From Bifiguratus adelaidae (taxonomy: Eukaryota; Mucoromycota; Endogonomycetes; Endogonales), in contig MVBO01000102.1 of assembly GCA_002261195.1 (NCBI GenBank), positions 1 through 52,913 of the forward strand: a stretch of DNA of 52,913 nt, read 5' to 3'. This document shows, piece by piece, positions 1-11,982 of this stretch; positions within the stretch are counted from its first letter, which is position 1; every line of letters begins with the position of its first letter. Both the position numbers and the translations under genes were made by a program. Under the pieces are notes generated by a model that worked only from the letters and a program-made list of their open reading frames with translations, did not search any database and was not told where the DNA came from.

Positions 1-52
1 TACAATACTCTACATTGTAAAGAGGTTAGAGATACAAGTTCCCCCCCTCTTC

Positions 53-2223
53 TCATTGGGATACAAGTCCACGCAGCATCTTGCTAATGGACGGTAACCG
101 GTTGATTTCTTCTTGAATATCTGCACGACGAGTAGGATTAGTCCATATGACCCGCTCTTCGAGTTGCTTTTGCAACTCTTGCTTTCGGCGGTCGATGGTT
201 TCTACTCGGCGGCAAAAGGACTTATGTAGATATTCCGCTCTTGCCAAAGTCGAGTCCAGATCAATCTTTAAGGCAAGTTCGTTGATATGCTACACAAACA
301 TAACGTGATTAGAAGGGAAATCGAAGGGAAATAGAGGCGTTGTAGACTCACCTTGAGGATATCGTCGAATTCAGTCAATTCGTTCATGATCATCTCACGT
401 TCTCTATCCAAGACCGCCAGGCAGACAAAGCCAATCCACCAAGAGCACTCATAGTCCGTCCACATAACTTCCCACAAGCGCATAGTGTCGTCCCAATTGA
501 ACTCTCGTTTGAACCATACCAAGAGCCATCGAAAACAGAAGAACAGGTTTAGGGAATCGTGATTGGCAAAGTGACTATAAAGCAACGGATCCATGAAGGC
601 GAGAAGATCTTTGAGAAGCGACAATTGACGATGCATGCCCGATTGATCCCGGTAAAAGTTGGATTGCTGTGGTTTTCGGCTTTGTAAGCTTCGCCATCTC
701 TGATAGTTCTCTTTAACATACCACACGTTCCATGAATCCCGCAAAGCACCAGAATGCCATAGCCTCGTCACCCATCACAGCGTAAATGGGCGCTAGCAAA
801 TCACTCATGCCTTGCACATAGCCAAGATCAGTATTCCAAACGTTGAACGTCACGAGCACATCCTTCATGTCCTCCAATCCTTGATTGGTAGTCTCATACA
901 GGCGCTCTGAAACATCAGGGTTCGGCATATCTTCCCCAGCAAAGCACGGCTGCGACCGATCCGTGCGATGTACGTCTTTAGAGATACGAGACCGCTCCTC
1001 AAGAAATTTAGCATCCGATTGCTTATCAGGAGAAGAGAACCATTCAGCCTTTAACGCAAAGTATTCGTCTCTGCAAAGAATTGTCAGCATTGGTATGGCC
1101 GCCTTGCTTTGTATGTCGGAAGCTTACCTTTTACTACGCCGGATGGCCTCGCGTTCATCCGCGGTGGAGTCCCAGGTATACATGCCCAGCAACCATTTCC
1201 AGACTTCGATTCTAAGATCTGGATCCACTCCTCCTTGAAAGATGGCCTTGCGCACGGTACCAACAGGGACAAGCAAATGTCCGTCATAGTCATTGAAAAA
1301 TGTCGTCCACACCTCGGCAGAAAGCGGGTTGGCACGCTCCGGGTACGGTATCTCTTCGGCATCCGACTGGAGACATCGTCATTTATAAGAGTTCCTGGAC
1401 AAAGGGACAGACTATCCAAACCTACCTCTATGATATCAAAAGCACCAAGGGCCGTTTGTGCTTCGTACCCATCTCTTCCCCAGATACCCATATTCCGTCC
1501 TCGGCTCCATAAACTCTCGCTAAGATCATCATAGCCGCTTCCACCCAAACCATCATGGATGCGATAGCCTGAACGTTGAGCTTCGTCTTCCATGCTCAAT
1601 TGAGAGAGATAAATGTGCGCCGAGTCGTAATCGTTGATGGTCGTCTGTATGTAGGAATTTTCGAGCAGATGCAGCAGAGGGTAAGGCAGTAAGGGGATGA
1701 GTTCTCTGGTCACCGGTGCTTCGAGGATATTGTCTATGTCCAATGAGACGAGGATAAGCCTTGCGTTACAGTGATAGTCGTCAGGATAACTATAACTTAC
1801 GGGCAGTATAGCGTGTCATGCGAGTTATCCGCGAGAATCGCTCCAACACATTCCATCGTACTTCTCTAGCAGCCTACAAGCAATATAGGTCAGCTTCAGC
1901 CCTCTTGCGAAACGAGCGCTCCATAATACCTCGTCAAAAGCATGCGCAGCTGGCGGTTGGTGAGGTTGGAAAGCGCTAGGTTGCTGGTAGCTGCTTGAGG
2001 CACCGACAAGTGGCGTTTCCACAGTCGTAGGCTGAGGCGGCATACTCGCCAACGTCGTTTTCCCTCGCGTAGATATCTCTGCGGCGCCACTAGACAAGAC
2101 AGGATATATGGACGCTAGTGAAGGCGCCTGCGCAGTTCCTTGGCCATGCAAGTCATGGTCGGGTGATTCCCACTCTGACAGTTCGAAAGGTTGTGCCTCT
2201 TCAGTCTCTGGACCTCCACCCAT
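53..2223 (-). CDS. GYP7: Rab GTPase-activating protein, Gyp7/TBC1D15 type (TBC domain)
   Basis: Seven exons on the minus strand: 1930-2223, 1801-1873, 1426-1733, 1128-1366, 722-1070, 352-666 and 53-289 (604 aa). The TBC domain occupies roughly residues 230-530. It carries the arginine-finger motif ISKDVHRTDR (about residue 340) and the glutamine-finger motif YVQGMSDLL (about residue 390), so a catalytically competent dual-finger Rab GAP is expected, acting on Ypt7/Rab7-type GTPases at vacuole or endosome membranes (family knowledge). The first 98 residues are low-complexity and Pro/Ser/Gln-rich. They do not resemble the N-terminal Rab-binding region of yeast Gyp7, and the protein is shorter than the yeast one. 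An in-frame TGA lies just upstream of the ATG, so any longer N-terminus would need an upstream exon overlapping the acyltransferase gene. Divergent from that gene, with start codons 86 bp apart. Confidence 0.88.
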
Positions 2224-2309
2224 AGCGCTAGGCAATCACTGTGCAATGAACAAGACGTAAAAGTGCCAAGTGCCAAGCCAAAATACTCACGTGGTTGAAC
2301 GTGTCTTGC
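2224..2309. promoter_or_regulatory. 86-bp bidirectional start region (Gyp7 / acyltransferase)
   Basis: The two start codons face away from each other across 86 bp. No TATA box; presumably one shared promoter. Confidence 0.45.
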
Positions 2310-3834
2310 ATGGAGTATCGTCTGACGCCGGTTGCCGTGGTAAAGTATCTCTTAATTGGCACTCTACTCGTTGGACAGTCGTCATGTGTTGTCGCTGCTC
2401 AGATTCTGTCGCTCTTGTTTCGTCCTTGGAAGAATGCCTATAGTTCATGGCATGTGTATTGTGAGGAACTATGGTCGCAACATATGGTAGCTTTGGTACA
2501 ATATTTTGCTCCGACATGCATCATATTATCTGCAGATAGCTCATGTACGCAGAAAACCAAGACGAAGGATGGAGGAGAGGCTATGGATGAAGGGATTGAG
2601 CTTTTGTTACGGCGCAATTCTTTGGGCAAGATTGTCGGCTTGGATTTGCCTTCTCGTTTGATACTTATCAGCAATCATCAGGTACACAAACATGCGCTCT
2701 GAGCACCGCATATTGACGCTTGTTCAGGTTTACGCTGATTGGATTTATCTGTGGTGTTTTGCGTACATGGCCAATGCGCATGGTGCGGTAAAAATCATCC
2801 TCAAAGATGCGCTGCGAAAATTGCCGATATTTGGACTGTAAGTCATTGTAAGGCGTTTGCATGAACGTGCGCTTACTTTTTACCACAGGGTATGTGTATT
2901 CTAGGAGGCATTGCTTTAATTCTGCCAATGCTCACATGTCCTGTTTAGGGGATGCAATTTTTCGACTTCATCTTCCTGAAGCGAAAATTAGCTGCAGACA
3001 AGGTGATCATCACACAAACCCTGGAGCGCAGTCGAAGCGTGGATAATCCGATGTGGCTTGTCATTTTCCCCGAAGGCACTGGTGAGTTTACAAGCAACAA
3101 TTGTAAGAGAGGTGTTGGTCTCATATTTGTTCAGTGATTTCTGAAAACACACGAGCGCGTTCCAAGGCTTTTGCTGATAAACTCGGGTTTGTAGGTATCG
3201 AAAAGCATGTTGGCTTCAGGAAAGATCATGATCATTCATTCCAATCCAGGTGGATCGCACATATTTATTGTTACCTCGGTCAACGGGGCTTCATCTTTGT
3301 ATGGCCACTCTGGACGACACAGTGGAGTATCTGTACGACGTTACGGTGGGCTACGAAGGCGTGAAAGCAGGGGACATTCCAGAAGAAAAGTATACAATTC
3401 GGGGAACATTCTTCCATGATATATACCCCAAGAAGGTTCACATGCATCTACGGAGGTGGAGGATCGACAGTATACCTGTTAACGCTGACGCTTTCAATCA
3501 ATGGCTGTTGGATCGATGGAAGGAGAAGGACGCGTTGCTCGAGGAATTCTACAGGACCGGAAAGTTCCCGCTGGAGGAGAACAAGGCGCCATTGTTTCTA
3601 CCTGTGGAGCGTGTACAGCACGGTACCGAAATAACATCAACTATTTCCTCCACCGCAGCGACAAGGAAGAACACATGCGTCGAGTTTCCCGTCAAACTTG
3701 ACAATATTCTGGATTTAACCCAAGTTTGGTTCTTATTATTACCCTATGTTCCTCTCATTGGGCTCATTATGAAGGTGTTTGGGCGTTCATATGAAAGCGG
3801 AAGAATGGGAAGCCTGGCTAGGGGCGAACTGTAA
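2310..3834 (+). CDS. Lysophospholipid acyltransferase (LCLAT1/AGPAT4-5-like)
   Basis: Six exons: 2310-2681, 2728-2837, a 1-nt exon at 2889, 2949-3081, 3135-3190 and 3250-3834 (418 aa). The PlsC catalytic motif NHxxxxD is seen as NHQVYADW across the first splice junction. The second conserved block is WLVIFPEGT, followed by SENTRARSKAFADK and LLLPRSTGL, all typical of the LCLAT1/AGPAT branch. It is expected to transfer acyl groups from acyl-CoA to lysophosphatidate or lysocardiolipin-type acceptors at the ER (family knowledge). An N-terminal hydrophobic segment (about residues 5-35) and a C-terminal hydrophobic segment (about 375-400) look membrane-bound. The frame closes only if the single nucleotide 2889 is kept as an exon between two canonical introns. 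A one-base assembly error is the alternative. Confidence 0.87.
2889..2889 (+). other. Inferred 1-nt microexon of the acyltransferase gene
   Basis: Intron 2838-2888 (GTAAGT...CACAG) and intron 2890-2948 (GTATGT...TTTAG) both have good borders and leave only G2889 between them. This restores ...PIFGLGMQFFDF in frame. Removing 2838-2948 as one intron shifts the frame, and retaining 2890-2948 gives an early TAG. Confidence 0.5.
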
Positions 3835-4084
3835 ATGATGGTCAAGGGCAGGAATCAAACCTTTTTAGATCATGTAATGTAATTCTAATGAAAAAGCGGC
3901 TACGGCGCATCAATTCGAGGTCGCCGAAATGACTTTTACCACTTGTCCGCAAGCCCGTAAACTTCCCATAATCGGCAGAAACCGCGCATTGCCCCAATTC
4001 CAAGCCTGATCAGCCTTGGTGATCGCGCATTGTAAATTGAACACAACCTACACCTCTTATCACGTCGACAAGCAACGTACCAAC

Positions 4085-5880
4085 ATGATCTTTCCGCCTC
4101 ATTACGTACCGGTGAATATTCCTGAGATCACCATACAACATCTTGTCCTCTCCAATCCTCTCCAATTCATGCAACGCACCTTTAGATAAGGTGATCTTGA
4201 CCCACGGTATCATGGATCGAAAGATGACCTACCGTCAAGTAGTGGATGCCGCCAAAATGTTTGGCAAAGCGATGAGGCAAGGGATGGGTTGAAGCCAAGG
4301 GATACAGTGGCTATCTACTGTCCCAATCAGGTGAGTCCAAAGCGCAGATGGCACGGTCATTTATAATAGGATATACAGCTCTATTGTTCGGTGGCAATTT
4401 GGGGAGTTTCGTGTGCCCACGGGGTTATCACGACCGTCAAATCCGATGTATACAGATCCCGAATTCAAGTCTCAAATGGAGACTTCAGGCTCATGGTATA
4501 TCATAACTGTTCCCGAATGTCTCGAAAAGACATTGGAGGCTGCCAAAGCCGTTGGAGTATCAAAGCAGAATATCATTCTATTTGAACCTATGAGCGATTG
4601 CAAGGATATGGAAAGCCATGATCACGCGGGCAATTTTGACGAAGAGCCGGGTGAATGGTATGATTTCACTGGCGACTAATGTCGTGAACAGACTGCATAT
4701 CTCATGTACTCATTGGGCACCACCGGTAGGCCTTCTCAGCATGTAATTCCTTGTCGTCCCTTCTAAATCTTGGGTACCGAAAAGTCAAAAGTGGCTGAAT
4801 TGACGCATTACAATGTAGTGGCGAACATCATGCGAATTTTCCGTGCCGTAACATGGCTAGACGCAGACAAGGACTTGGTCTTGACATTCCTGTATTGTTA
4901 TCATATTCATGCCTTAACATTCGCTATGCATTACATGATTGTGAAGGTAATACTTTAATGATTTTACGCATTGTCGTCACTAAACCTATCTTAGGGCATA
5001 CCCGTGTGTCGTGCTTCCGGGCTTCAACATCGAAACCTACCTCGGCTGCATCCAAAAGTACCGTGGCTCCTTTCTGCCCTCTGTCCAACCCGCATGTCTC
5101 GCGCTCCTCAAGCACCCACACACAAACAAGTACGATTTGTCCTCCTTGCAGCGTATTGTGAGTGCTGCCGCACCCTTGGCAGTGGAGGTTGAGGTCATGC
5201 TGAAAAAGAAGCTTGGTGTCCTAATCGGACAAGCCTTTGGATCGGCCGAAGCTTCTCGGTATACCCATATATAGCAGACATGGAGAAGGACCGACCGGAA
5301 GCGTATGGATCGATCGGTCAACTGGCTGCCAATATGGAAGCAAAGATTGTCGATGAGGACAAGAACGGATAGTGCAAGATGATCCGATGGGACGCGTAAC
5401 GTTCGGTGACAGATTGGAAATTGTTGCTATCGGTCGCATGTTGCTAAAAGGTTCCAATGTCATGAAGGGTTATCATTGGTAAGGTCCTCGACATACTGCA
5501 AGTAGCACCTGCGCGTAAGTCGCAAACACTATGCTGTTACGAGATGTCGGCACAGATACAGAAACTAAATCCCATCTCAATGATCATCCGAAACTCTTGG
5601 ATTCGTGAGTTGTTCCGCTTTACTCGGCATATGAAACTACAGAGCTCCCGTTTCGGTGTGTGGTTGTCGATCCCGCTGCAAATACTCAACCCACGGAACA
5701 AGAGGTTCAAGAATAAGTTGCTGCACACGTAGCTCCTCACAAGAAGATCAGAGGAGGGGTGAGATTTGTCAATGAGATCCCAAGGAATCCAAGCGGCAGT
5801 ATCCTTCGAGATCAATTGCAACTAAGTCTGAAGCAGGCATCAAGATTGATAGATAGCAAGTCGTACGTGGATCACCTACG
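4085..5880 (+). pseudogene. Decayed 4-coumarate-CoA-ligase-like (AMP-binding) gene
   Basis: Adenylate-forming enzyme blocks occur in the expected order but in changing frames. They are an N-terminus MIFPPHYVPVNIPE at 4085, MTYRQVVDAAKMFGKAM, AIYCPNQ, the P-loop remnant YSLGTTG (about 4705) followed by ELTHYNVVANIMR, LPGFNIETYLGCIQKY and GQAFGSAEAS, then GSIGQLAANMEAKIVD, LLKGSNVMKGYH and FVNEIPRNPSGSILRDQL near 5775-5820. At least five frame changes or in-frame stops interrupt it (near 4190, 4280, 4440, 5005 and 5260-5370). An ancestral intron near 4721 lacks a clean acceptor. In the final motif the catalytic Lys (PSGK) reads Ser. It is a dead copy of a host gene that once activated an aryl or fatty acid as its CoA thioester, probably in peroxisomes. 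Confidence 0.8.
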
Positions 5881-6711
5881 TGTAATGGTAATGTATTGCT
5901 AGTATGGAACATATGTTTTGGCTGCTTAAGAGCAAGCGCTAGTCAACCTTGCGGCTTAAAGACCCCATACTCCATTGTACCCCGACATCCGGGATGTAAT
6001 CTGTCCTTTCTGCTTCAGCTGCATCCACTGAAACGCTCTCGGACATGGACAAGCATGGTCGCACCAAGCAAAATAAGCTTGACCGACTTTTTCAAGATGT
6101 GGGCCGAGTTCATGTCGACTATTTTCGGCAGTGCATGTGTCTGATCAAAACTTTAATACATTGCAGGCTTGCGCACCTTCGCTTCTGTGGATGGACAGAG
6201 TATCCGCATACTTTCAGTGACCCCTCTGAAGGTAGACTGACTAATGTCCATGTCCTTTGAACATGGTGAGTAACACCCTATCAACGTATGCCGACCAATT
6301 AGGCAACTTGTACGAATTAGGGTGCAACGTATCAAGAGATCAGATCTGATAGGACAATCAGCTGCCATTCAAACGCCTCCTCAACCATCTTGGACCATCT
6401 GCAAGCGGCATACAATCGAGTGGACAATACCCAGGATTTTCAGGGAGTTTAGGACTATCATCTGGTCATCTTGATGTGGACTTGCGGAACATAATGTTGA
6501 TAAAGTCATATTTTGTTAACTTGTAACATGTTCCGATCACATGCTCATTCAACTCAAATAAGTCCATAGAAGCCATACATTTTGGATCTTCATCCTAGTA
6601 ATAGAGCCTCATATCGCCACCATCCCAACAACAGGACAAGCCTAAAGAGCCTATCACCAAACTCCCCCTTCGTTCTAAATTCGTTCATGACCTATTGACT
6701 GGGGACAAGCT
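5881..6711 (+). other. Gene-poor, partly coding-like stretch upstream of PAS kinase
   Basis: No intact gene. Around 6060-6260 short plus-strand frames read KISLTDFFKMWAEFMSTIF and LRTFASVDGQSIRILSVTP, weakly reminiscent of a hotdog thioesterase N-terminus, with stops and frame changes between them. This could be another decayed gene next to the CoA-ligase pseudogene, but I cannot name it with confidence. The last 200 bp presumably hold the PAS kinase promoter. Confidence 0.3.
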
Positions 6712-9700
6712 ATGCCGTTCGTTGGTGCAAAGATCCCTCTTCAGTACCACGACGGCCCTTCAGAGGATTCACCGGCAACCAAGGAACCTGACTACTTCTC
6801 CACAGAGTAAGTATATGGTTGTCATTGAGTGTTCGTTGACAATGTGTAGGCCCTCTCACGATTCTGACTCTCTGGACACGGTATTCACTCCGAAAGGTCT
6901 CATACGACTCAGGGACGACAACCGATCGGATACGTCGCTATCAGAGAAGAGCGCTCCTCGAAACAATGACGATATAGCAAAGTACTGTGATGAGTCCTTG
7001 CACTCGTTTTCGTTTTCGTCGCTCAACAACCCTTCTATGGTGGAGACAAGAAAGTCCATTATCACTCGCAGCATAGACTATATGAAGACAAGGTTCCAAG
7101 GATGGAAGATACCGGAGGTTGCCTTCCAGTATCTCCCTTACGAGGATCAATGGTCACCGAGCATCATACAGCGGAAAGGATGGCAGACAAGCTGGAGCAC
7201 ACACAACACCCCTCGACCAAGTGTTGAGCTGGGCAAAGACGAACTTGCGGCCTTAGCTGGTGCATTACAAAGCTCAATTACATCCACCGACAATGAATTA
7301 CCTTCCGATCAACCGCATGACTCCTTCAAGCAAGGTCGCATAAGTCCAATTATGGAATCTCCGACAATTTCATCTTCCGGTACTCCCGGCCATGTTTCCA
7401 GAGAAGGCGCCAATACCCCACAACGTCCAAAGCCAAGACTAAGTCGTTATTCACTTCCAGTTATACCGCGAACCTCCCGACTATCGTTGCACGGCAACGA
7501 CCCTGTCCAACATCTACACCATCCTCATCAAGGTCAAAATGGCCCCACGTTCCATAGTCATAGTCTTCACTTACCAACTCGTTTCCTGCCTCAAAATCAA
7601 GCCATGGTCACCTGCAACGCTTCCTGGAATATCCAAGTCGCCAATGATATTGCATGCCTAATGTTCGGATACGAGCGGCGAGCACTCATGGGTATGAACG
7701 CCCTTGATCTCATAGCCGAACCATTTCGATCTCGGCATGAAACATTGCTGAGAAAGCGAGCCACAGAGATCAGGAATCTCAATGCTGATAGCGTCAAGGT
7801 CAACGATGACAGCAGGCAACGTGGAGTAGTACTCGTTTGTGGCAAAGTGGTGAGTGATTGGACCGCTGCAATGGCAGGAAATGTTCGGCTAAGGCTCGAT
7901 TCAGATACCGATCTTGAAAAAGGATGGCAATACGTCGGCTGCATCGCTTTGGCTCAAGGAAAAGATGGATGATTTTGGCAAACCCATCTACATATGGATT
8001 TTCGAAGAAATTGCTGAAAGCTTTGTAGAGATGCGAATGGACGAGACAGGAACAATAAGTAAGGTTTCCGGAGCAATCACAGATCTGTACGGCTACAAAG
8101 AAGCGGAATTAGTGGGCAGTAACATCGACCTAATCGTCCCCATTTTTGAGGAAATGCGAGTCAGTGATAGCGGTTTCATGGAGATGACGGCAGACACCGA
8201 CGATGACGATAACACGAGCAAAAATGAGGTTACACGGCAAAAAGCCGCCGAAATGCAGCGATTGGATGTCCACGCCATCAATAAGCACAAATTCTTTGGA
8301 AGTGCAGCCAAGTTCGGTGCAAAGTTTCCAATCATCGCTAAGCTGCAAGGAAGTCCTGCTGACAATGAGGCCCCAAGTTTCCATCTCAAGATAATTTCTA
8401 TTCCAACCATCGCCGGGCTGGTCACCATCCATGAATCTGGGCTCATACAGTCTTGCAACGTTGTTTTTGCAAAGTATCTTTTCGGTTTCGATTCCAAAGA
8501 AGTTGTCGAGAGGCTCAACATTGCTGAATTGTTGCCTCAATTTCCTCTTTTTTTTCCACCGTTGAAGGACGAAGAAGAGATGTTGACGGGCGAGATCATC
8601 AGTAACACCATGTGTCGTAGGGCTCTAGCTCAGCCGTGGTCAGGAATGCGAGAGGACGAGCCTTTCGCGAATGAAGCTTGTTCGTCAAGAGCATTGTCGG
8701 AAGCGCTCGCGAGAGCCATGCGAAACTCGTCCATGGAGCATCTCAGTCAATTAGCTGATCCCGAACCAATGCGAAGAAAGCGGCGGCTCATGACACCGCG
8801 AACAACGTCTGGAGGTTCATTACCGTACATTATCGCCTTGCATCGTGATGGCACTACATTCGAGGTTCAGCTTCAAATTCGACTCGTCGAGTCGAGTGAG
8901 GAGAAGCTTTACGCGCTTTGGATAACGTTCGATCGAGCACAAGTGTTTGCAAAATACGGCTGGCATGATCCCTCAACCGAACTGAAGCAAGTTACGCCGA
9001 GCAAGGAAGTCGATGATGAAGATGCGTTACAAATGCGCAAAGTCCCCAGATCAGATCAGCTACGGACTGAGGGGTTTCCTTCTCCGTCGGAAACGGTACT
9101 TATTCCCCCTACATCTGCCTCACCTCCCACCTCCGCCCCAATTGCCCAGAAGGTTCACCAACTGAAGCGAAGTAGCAGAGAGATCTACCCAAGCACTCCA
9201 CCGGCTGCCAGTACTCCTCCGGCGAAGTTCCTAGACTATTCAGCAGTAAGCGGAAGGAGAACAATCGATCAGTATGAAATAGTCCATTCACTTGGCCAAG
9301 GTGCCTATGGCTTAGTGAAGCTTGCTTACCTACGATCAGATCCGGAAAAGGCACGTTAACTCTGACAAACGACGAGCACGTCTAACCCATCTTCCTCACC
9401 AACAGCGTAAAGTTGTCCTCAAATACGTCGTCAAATCAAGAATCCTTCCCGATTGCTGGACAAAAGACCGATTTTTGGGCTTGATACCGCTGGAAATCCA
9501 CGTAATGCACACTCTCCGACAAATGCCTCATTCCAACATCGCCTTTCTCAGTAAGCCTCCTAATTGCCTGACGTAGCAAAGACTGACGCGTGATCTCCTG
9601 TAGCCGACTACTTTGAGGATAATGATTATTATTACATAGAAATGCTCCTGCATGGTGAAGGCATGGACTTGTTCGACTACATAGAACTTCACCTCGACAT

Positions 9701-10207
9701 GCCTGAAAGTGAAATCAAGTCCATATCACGACAATTAGCAGAGGCTATTGCGCATTTGCATGATAACATCATCGTCCATCGGGACATCAAAGATGAGAAT
9801 GTCGTCTTGAACGAAGGAGGCCGCGTTCAACTCATCGACTTTGGCAGCGCAGCTTACCAAACGCCAGGAAAGGATTTTGATACCTTTTGCGGAACGTTGG
9901 ATTACGCGGCTCCTGAAGTTCTGCAAGGCAAGGCTTATTCTGGACCACCTCAAGATATTTGGGCACTCGGCATCCTATTCTATACCCTCTTGTATAAGGA
10001 AAATCCTTTCTACAACATTGATGAAATCCTCGCACGAGAAATGAGGGTACCTCACATTGTCTCAGAAGGTAAGCTAACACGATACGAACGCAAATGCTCA
10101 ACCTCTTTATAGATTCCATCGATTTGGTCAAGAAGATGCTTACTCGAGATGTCTCCATCCGTCCAACCATTCATGACGTTCTAAATCATCCCTGGTTGCA
10201 GATCTAG
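6712..10207 (+). CDS. PSK1: PAS domain serine/threonine kinase (Psk1/Psk2/PASK family)
   Basis: Six exons: 6712-6806, 6850-7849, 7905-9350, 9406-9550, 9604-10068 and 10113-10207 (1081 aa). Two PAS-like regions are visible, at about residues 285-345 (NDIACLMFGYERRALMGMN) and about 395-440 (GAITDLYGYKEAELVGSN). They are joined by the family signature CGKVIPILKKDG, which is formed across the second intron. The kinase domain covers about 820-1080: glycine loop GQGAYG, RKVVLKYV with the ATP-binding Lys, VHRDIKDENV, LIDFGSA and FCGTLDYAAPEV. All catalytic residues are present. In yeast these kinases couple nutrient state to glycogen and cell-wall glucan synthesis and translation (family knowledge). 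The third intron (9351-9405) starts with GC. The start is the ATG that opens exon 1; the gene ends 66 bp from the convergent WRAP53 gene. Confidence 0.92.
9351..9405 (+). other. GC-AG intron in PAS kinase
   Basis: Exon ends GAAAAG, intron begins GCACGT and ends CCAACAG. Joining gives EKRKVVLKYV in the kinase N-lobe. The nearest GT (9355) would create an immediate stop. Confidence 0.75.
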
Positions 10208-10273
10208 ACAATGCTCAAGTGTCATTGTATATGCATGTATATTTAAGTCTTTGTACGTACAGGTTTGATTGCA

Positions 10274-11982
10274 TTACTTGTATTCCCCTGGTACTTGCCA
10301 TAATCTTATGGAGTTGTCTATCTTGTGGAAGCCGTCTGACACTTCGTTGCCTACGCTTGGATGGCTGTCATCTTCTGAGTCTGTATCATCGACATTCAAC
10401 CGATATTTTCGTTGACCGGAGCAAGAGGCTAGTAGAGGATAGAAGGGGTGGAATGCGGTCGCCGATACAATGTCTATAATAGCGTCAGCCGCAGCCATCT
10501 ATCCATACCCTCACCTTCATGGCATCTGGCGGAATATACAGCTTGGTTGGATGGATGATGTAGGTCGTATGTAGTAATGTTGCCATGCTACGAGCGGTTA
10601 CCATGCGAGGCCAATAGATAACTTTGTGATTACGAACCTGATCGCCAGTCACCAAGAACTGACCGGAGGCATCAATATCAAAGGTGATTCGTTGATTAGT
10701 ATTTCCCGGCCTGGGGAAGCGGTGCGAGATATCCGACGTTTTGCGTATGTCCCAGCACAAGATCTCGTCATCTTTCCTTGAGGCGGAGTACAAAAGCTGC
10801 CCATCGTTAGAGAAGCGAACCTATGAAGGGATGAGCTACAACTCACGACGCCTTCAAACTACTTACCTGAGTGACACCGCTCTTCAAATCTTTCAACATG
10901 TATATCAGCTTATTATTCCGCTCATCGTACAGGCCAATCGTTTTCCCGTATGACCCAGCAGCATACACTCCGGACATGTCAGGGTTGAAGCTTAAACATG
11001 AGATGATGCCCTTTTGACCCTTCTTGCTCTTTCGCGTAGGTGTTGTTGCGATCTCATTCTCTCGAATGCCTTTACCGGGAGTATTCGTATCGAATACGTG
11101 TAACCTATTGTCGTAACCAGCATATATCCTAGACATGTTTAGAGGCAGCATGAAAATTACGGTTTGCCATACTTGCTGCCATCCAAGTTGAAGCAGAGAG
11201 TGTTGGGTCCCACCACACGCTCACGATGATCTATAATCACATACGATGCACGGATCTACCTAGCGTTAGCAATTGCAATCCATTGAACGGTGCCACTTAC
11301 CTCTCCGGTAATGGAATCCCTTAACCGAATGGGATGATCTCGGACCGAAGTAAGGAAAGCACATGTACTGGGATCTGAAGAGTTGCTTAGTCACCGAGAC
11401 CTTGCCAATTGTCCACGAATCGTATAAGACTTGCCTTGGAAATTCATTCCGGGATACCATACGAAATCATAGACACTTTCTGCCTCGTAAATCTCCAACT
11501 GAGAGGAAAGAAGATTGCCTGATCGCAGTGGTGAACAAAAGATCAGATGCAGGGTCCTTTCCGCTACTTACTACCATCCGCTTCAAACACATCAGATGGG
11601 CTTTGGATAGCAGTCAGTGAGATATAGATCCTCTAGAAGCCGATCAATCTCACAATCACTCACATGTTGAACAGTCGAAGAGCATTGTCAGCCGAATTTG
11701 ATAGCAGACTTGTGCCGTCCGGTGACCTATCAGTGTAAGCGCATCGTTAGCGAAGGACGGCGAGGACAGTCGAAGGCTACTGTAAGCATACCATGCGACA
11801 TTCTTGAAAAAGTTGTTCTCGGTCGACCATCGATCTGTCAGACTGTCCTTCTTGCGACAGTCGCTGCAAAAGGTGTCCAGTGTACTGTACTTGAGTTGTA
11901 GATAGCCATTCCAGTCGTAATGAAAGCTGGGCTGAGGAGGCGCAGGCTCTGAAGGTTCCTCTATAGTGTCATTTGCCGCCAT
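10274..11982 (-). CDS. WRAP53: WD40 protein WRAP53/TCAB1 (WDR79) homologue
   Basis: Ten exons: 11792-11982, 11664-11726, 11572-11600, 11435-11518, 11301-11374, 11173-11255, 10867-11128, 10638-10820, 10515-10587 and 10274-10473 (413 aa). Signature blocks match the family throughout: NNFFKNVAWSPDGTSLLSNS, YDFVWYPGMN, FLTSVRDHPIRLRDSITGE, QKGIISCLSFNPDMSGVYAA, SGVTQVRFSNDGQLLYSASR and NQRITFDIDASGQFLVTGDQ. In animals this WD40 propeller binds CAB-box scaRNAs and telomerase RNA in Cajal bodies; the yeast relative Swt21 acts in splicing (family knowledge). The role in this fungus is inferred. One intron (11375-11434) is GC-AG with AAG|GCAAGT. Its ATG lies 44 bp from the ATG of the divergent Sec39/NBAS gene. 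Confidence 0.9.
11375..11434 (-). other. GC-AG intron in WRAP53
   Basis: Donor AAG|GCAAGT with acceptor CTTCAG. Joining gives NFQDPSTCAFLTSV. The donor matches the GC-AG consensus perfectly. Confidence 0.75.

Noticed and set aside
2287-2674. Minus-strand open frames opposite the acyltransferase first exon
   Set aside because: Shadows of a conserved plus-strand exon with no domain. I considered them as missing Gyp7 N-terminal exons but found no suitable splice sites or similarity.
2838-2948. A single 111-nt intron in the acyltransferase gene
   Set aside because: It shifts the frame relative to the conserved GMQFFDF block. The two-intron model with a 1-nt exon closes the frame.
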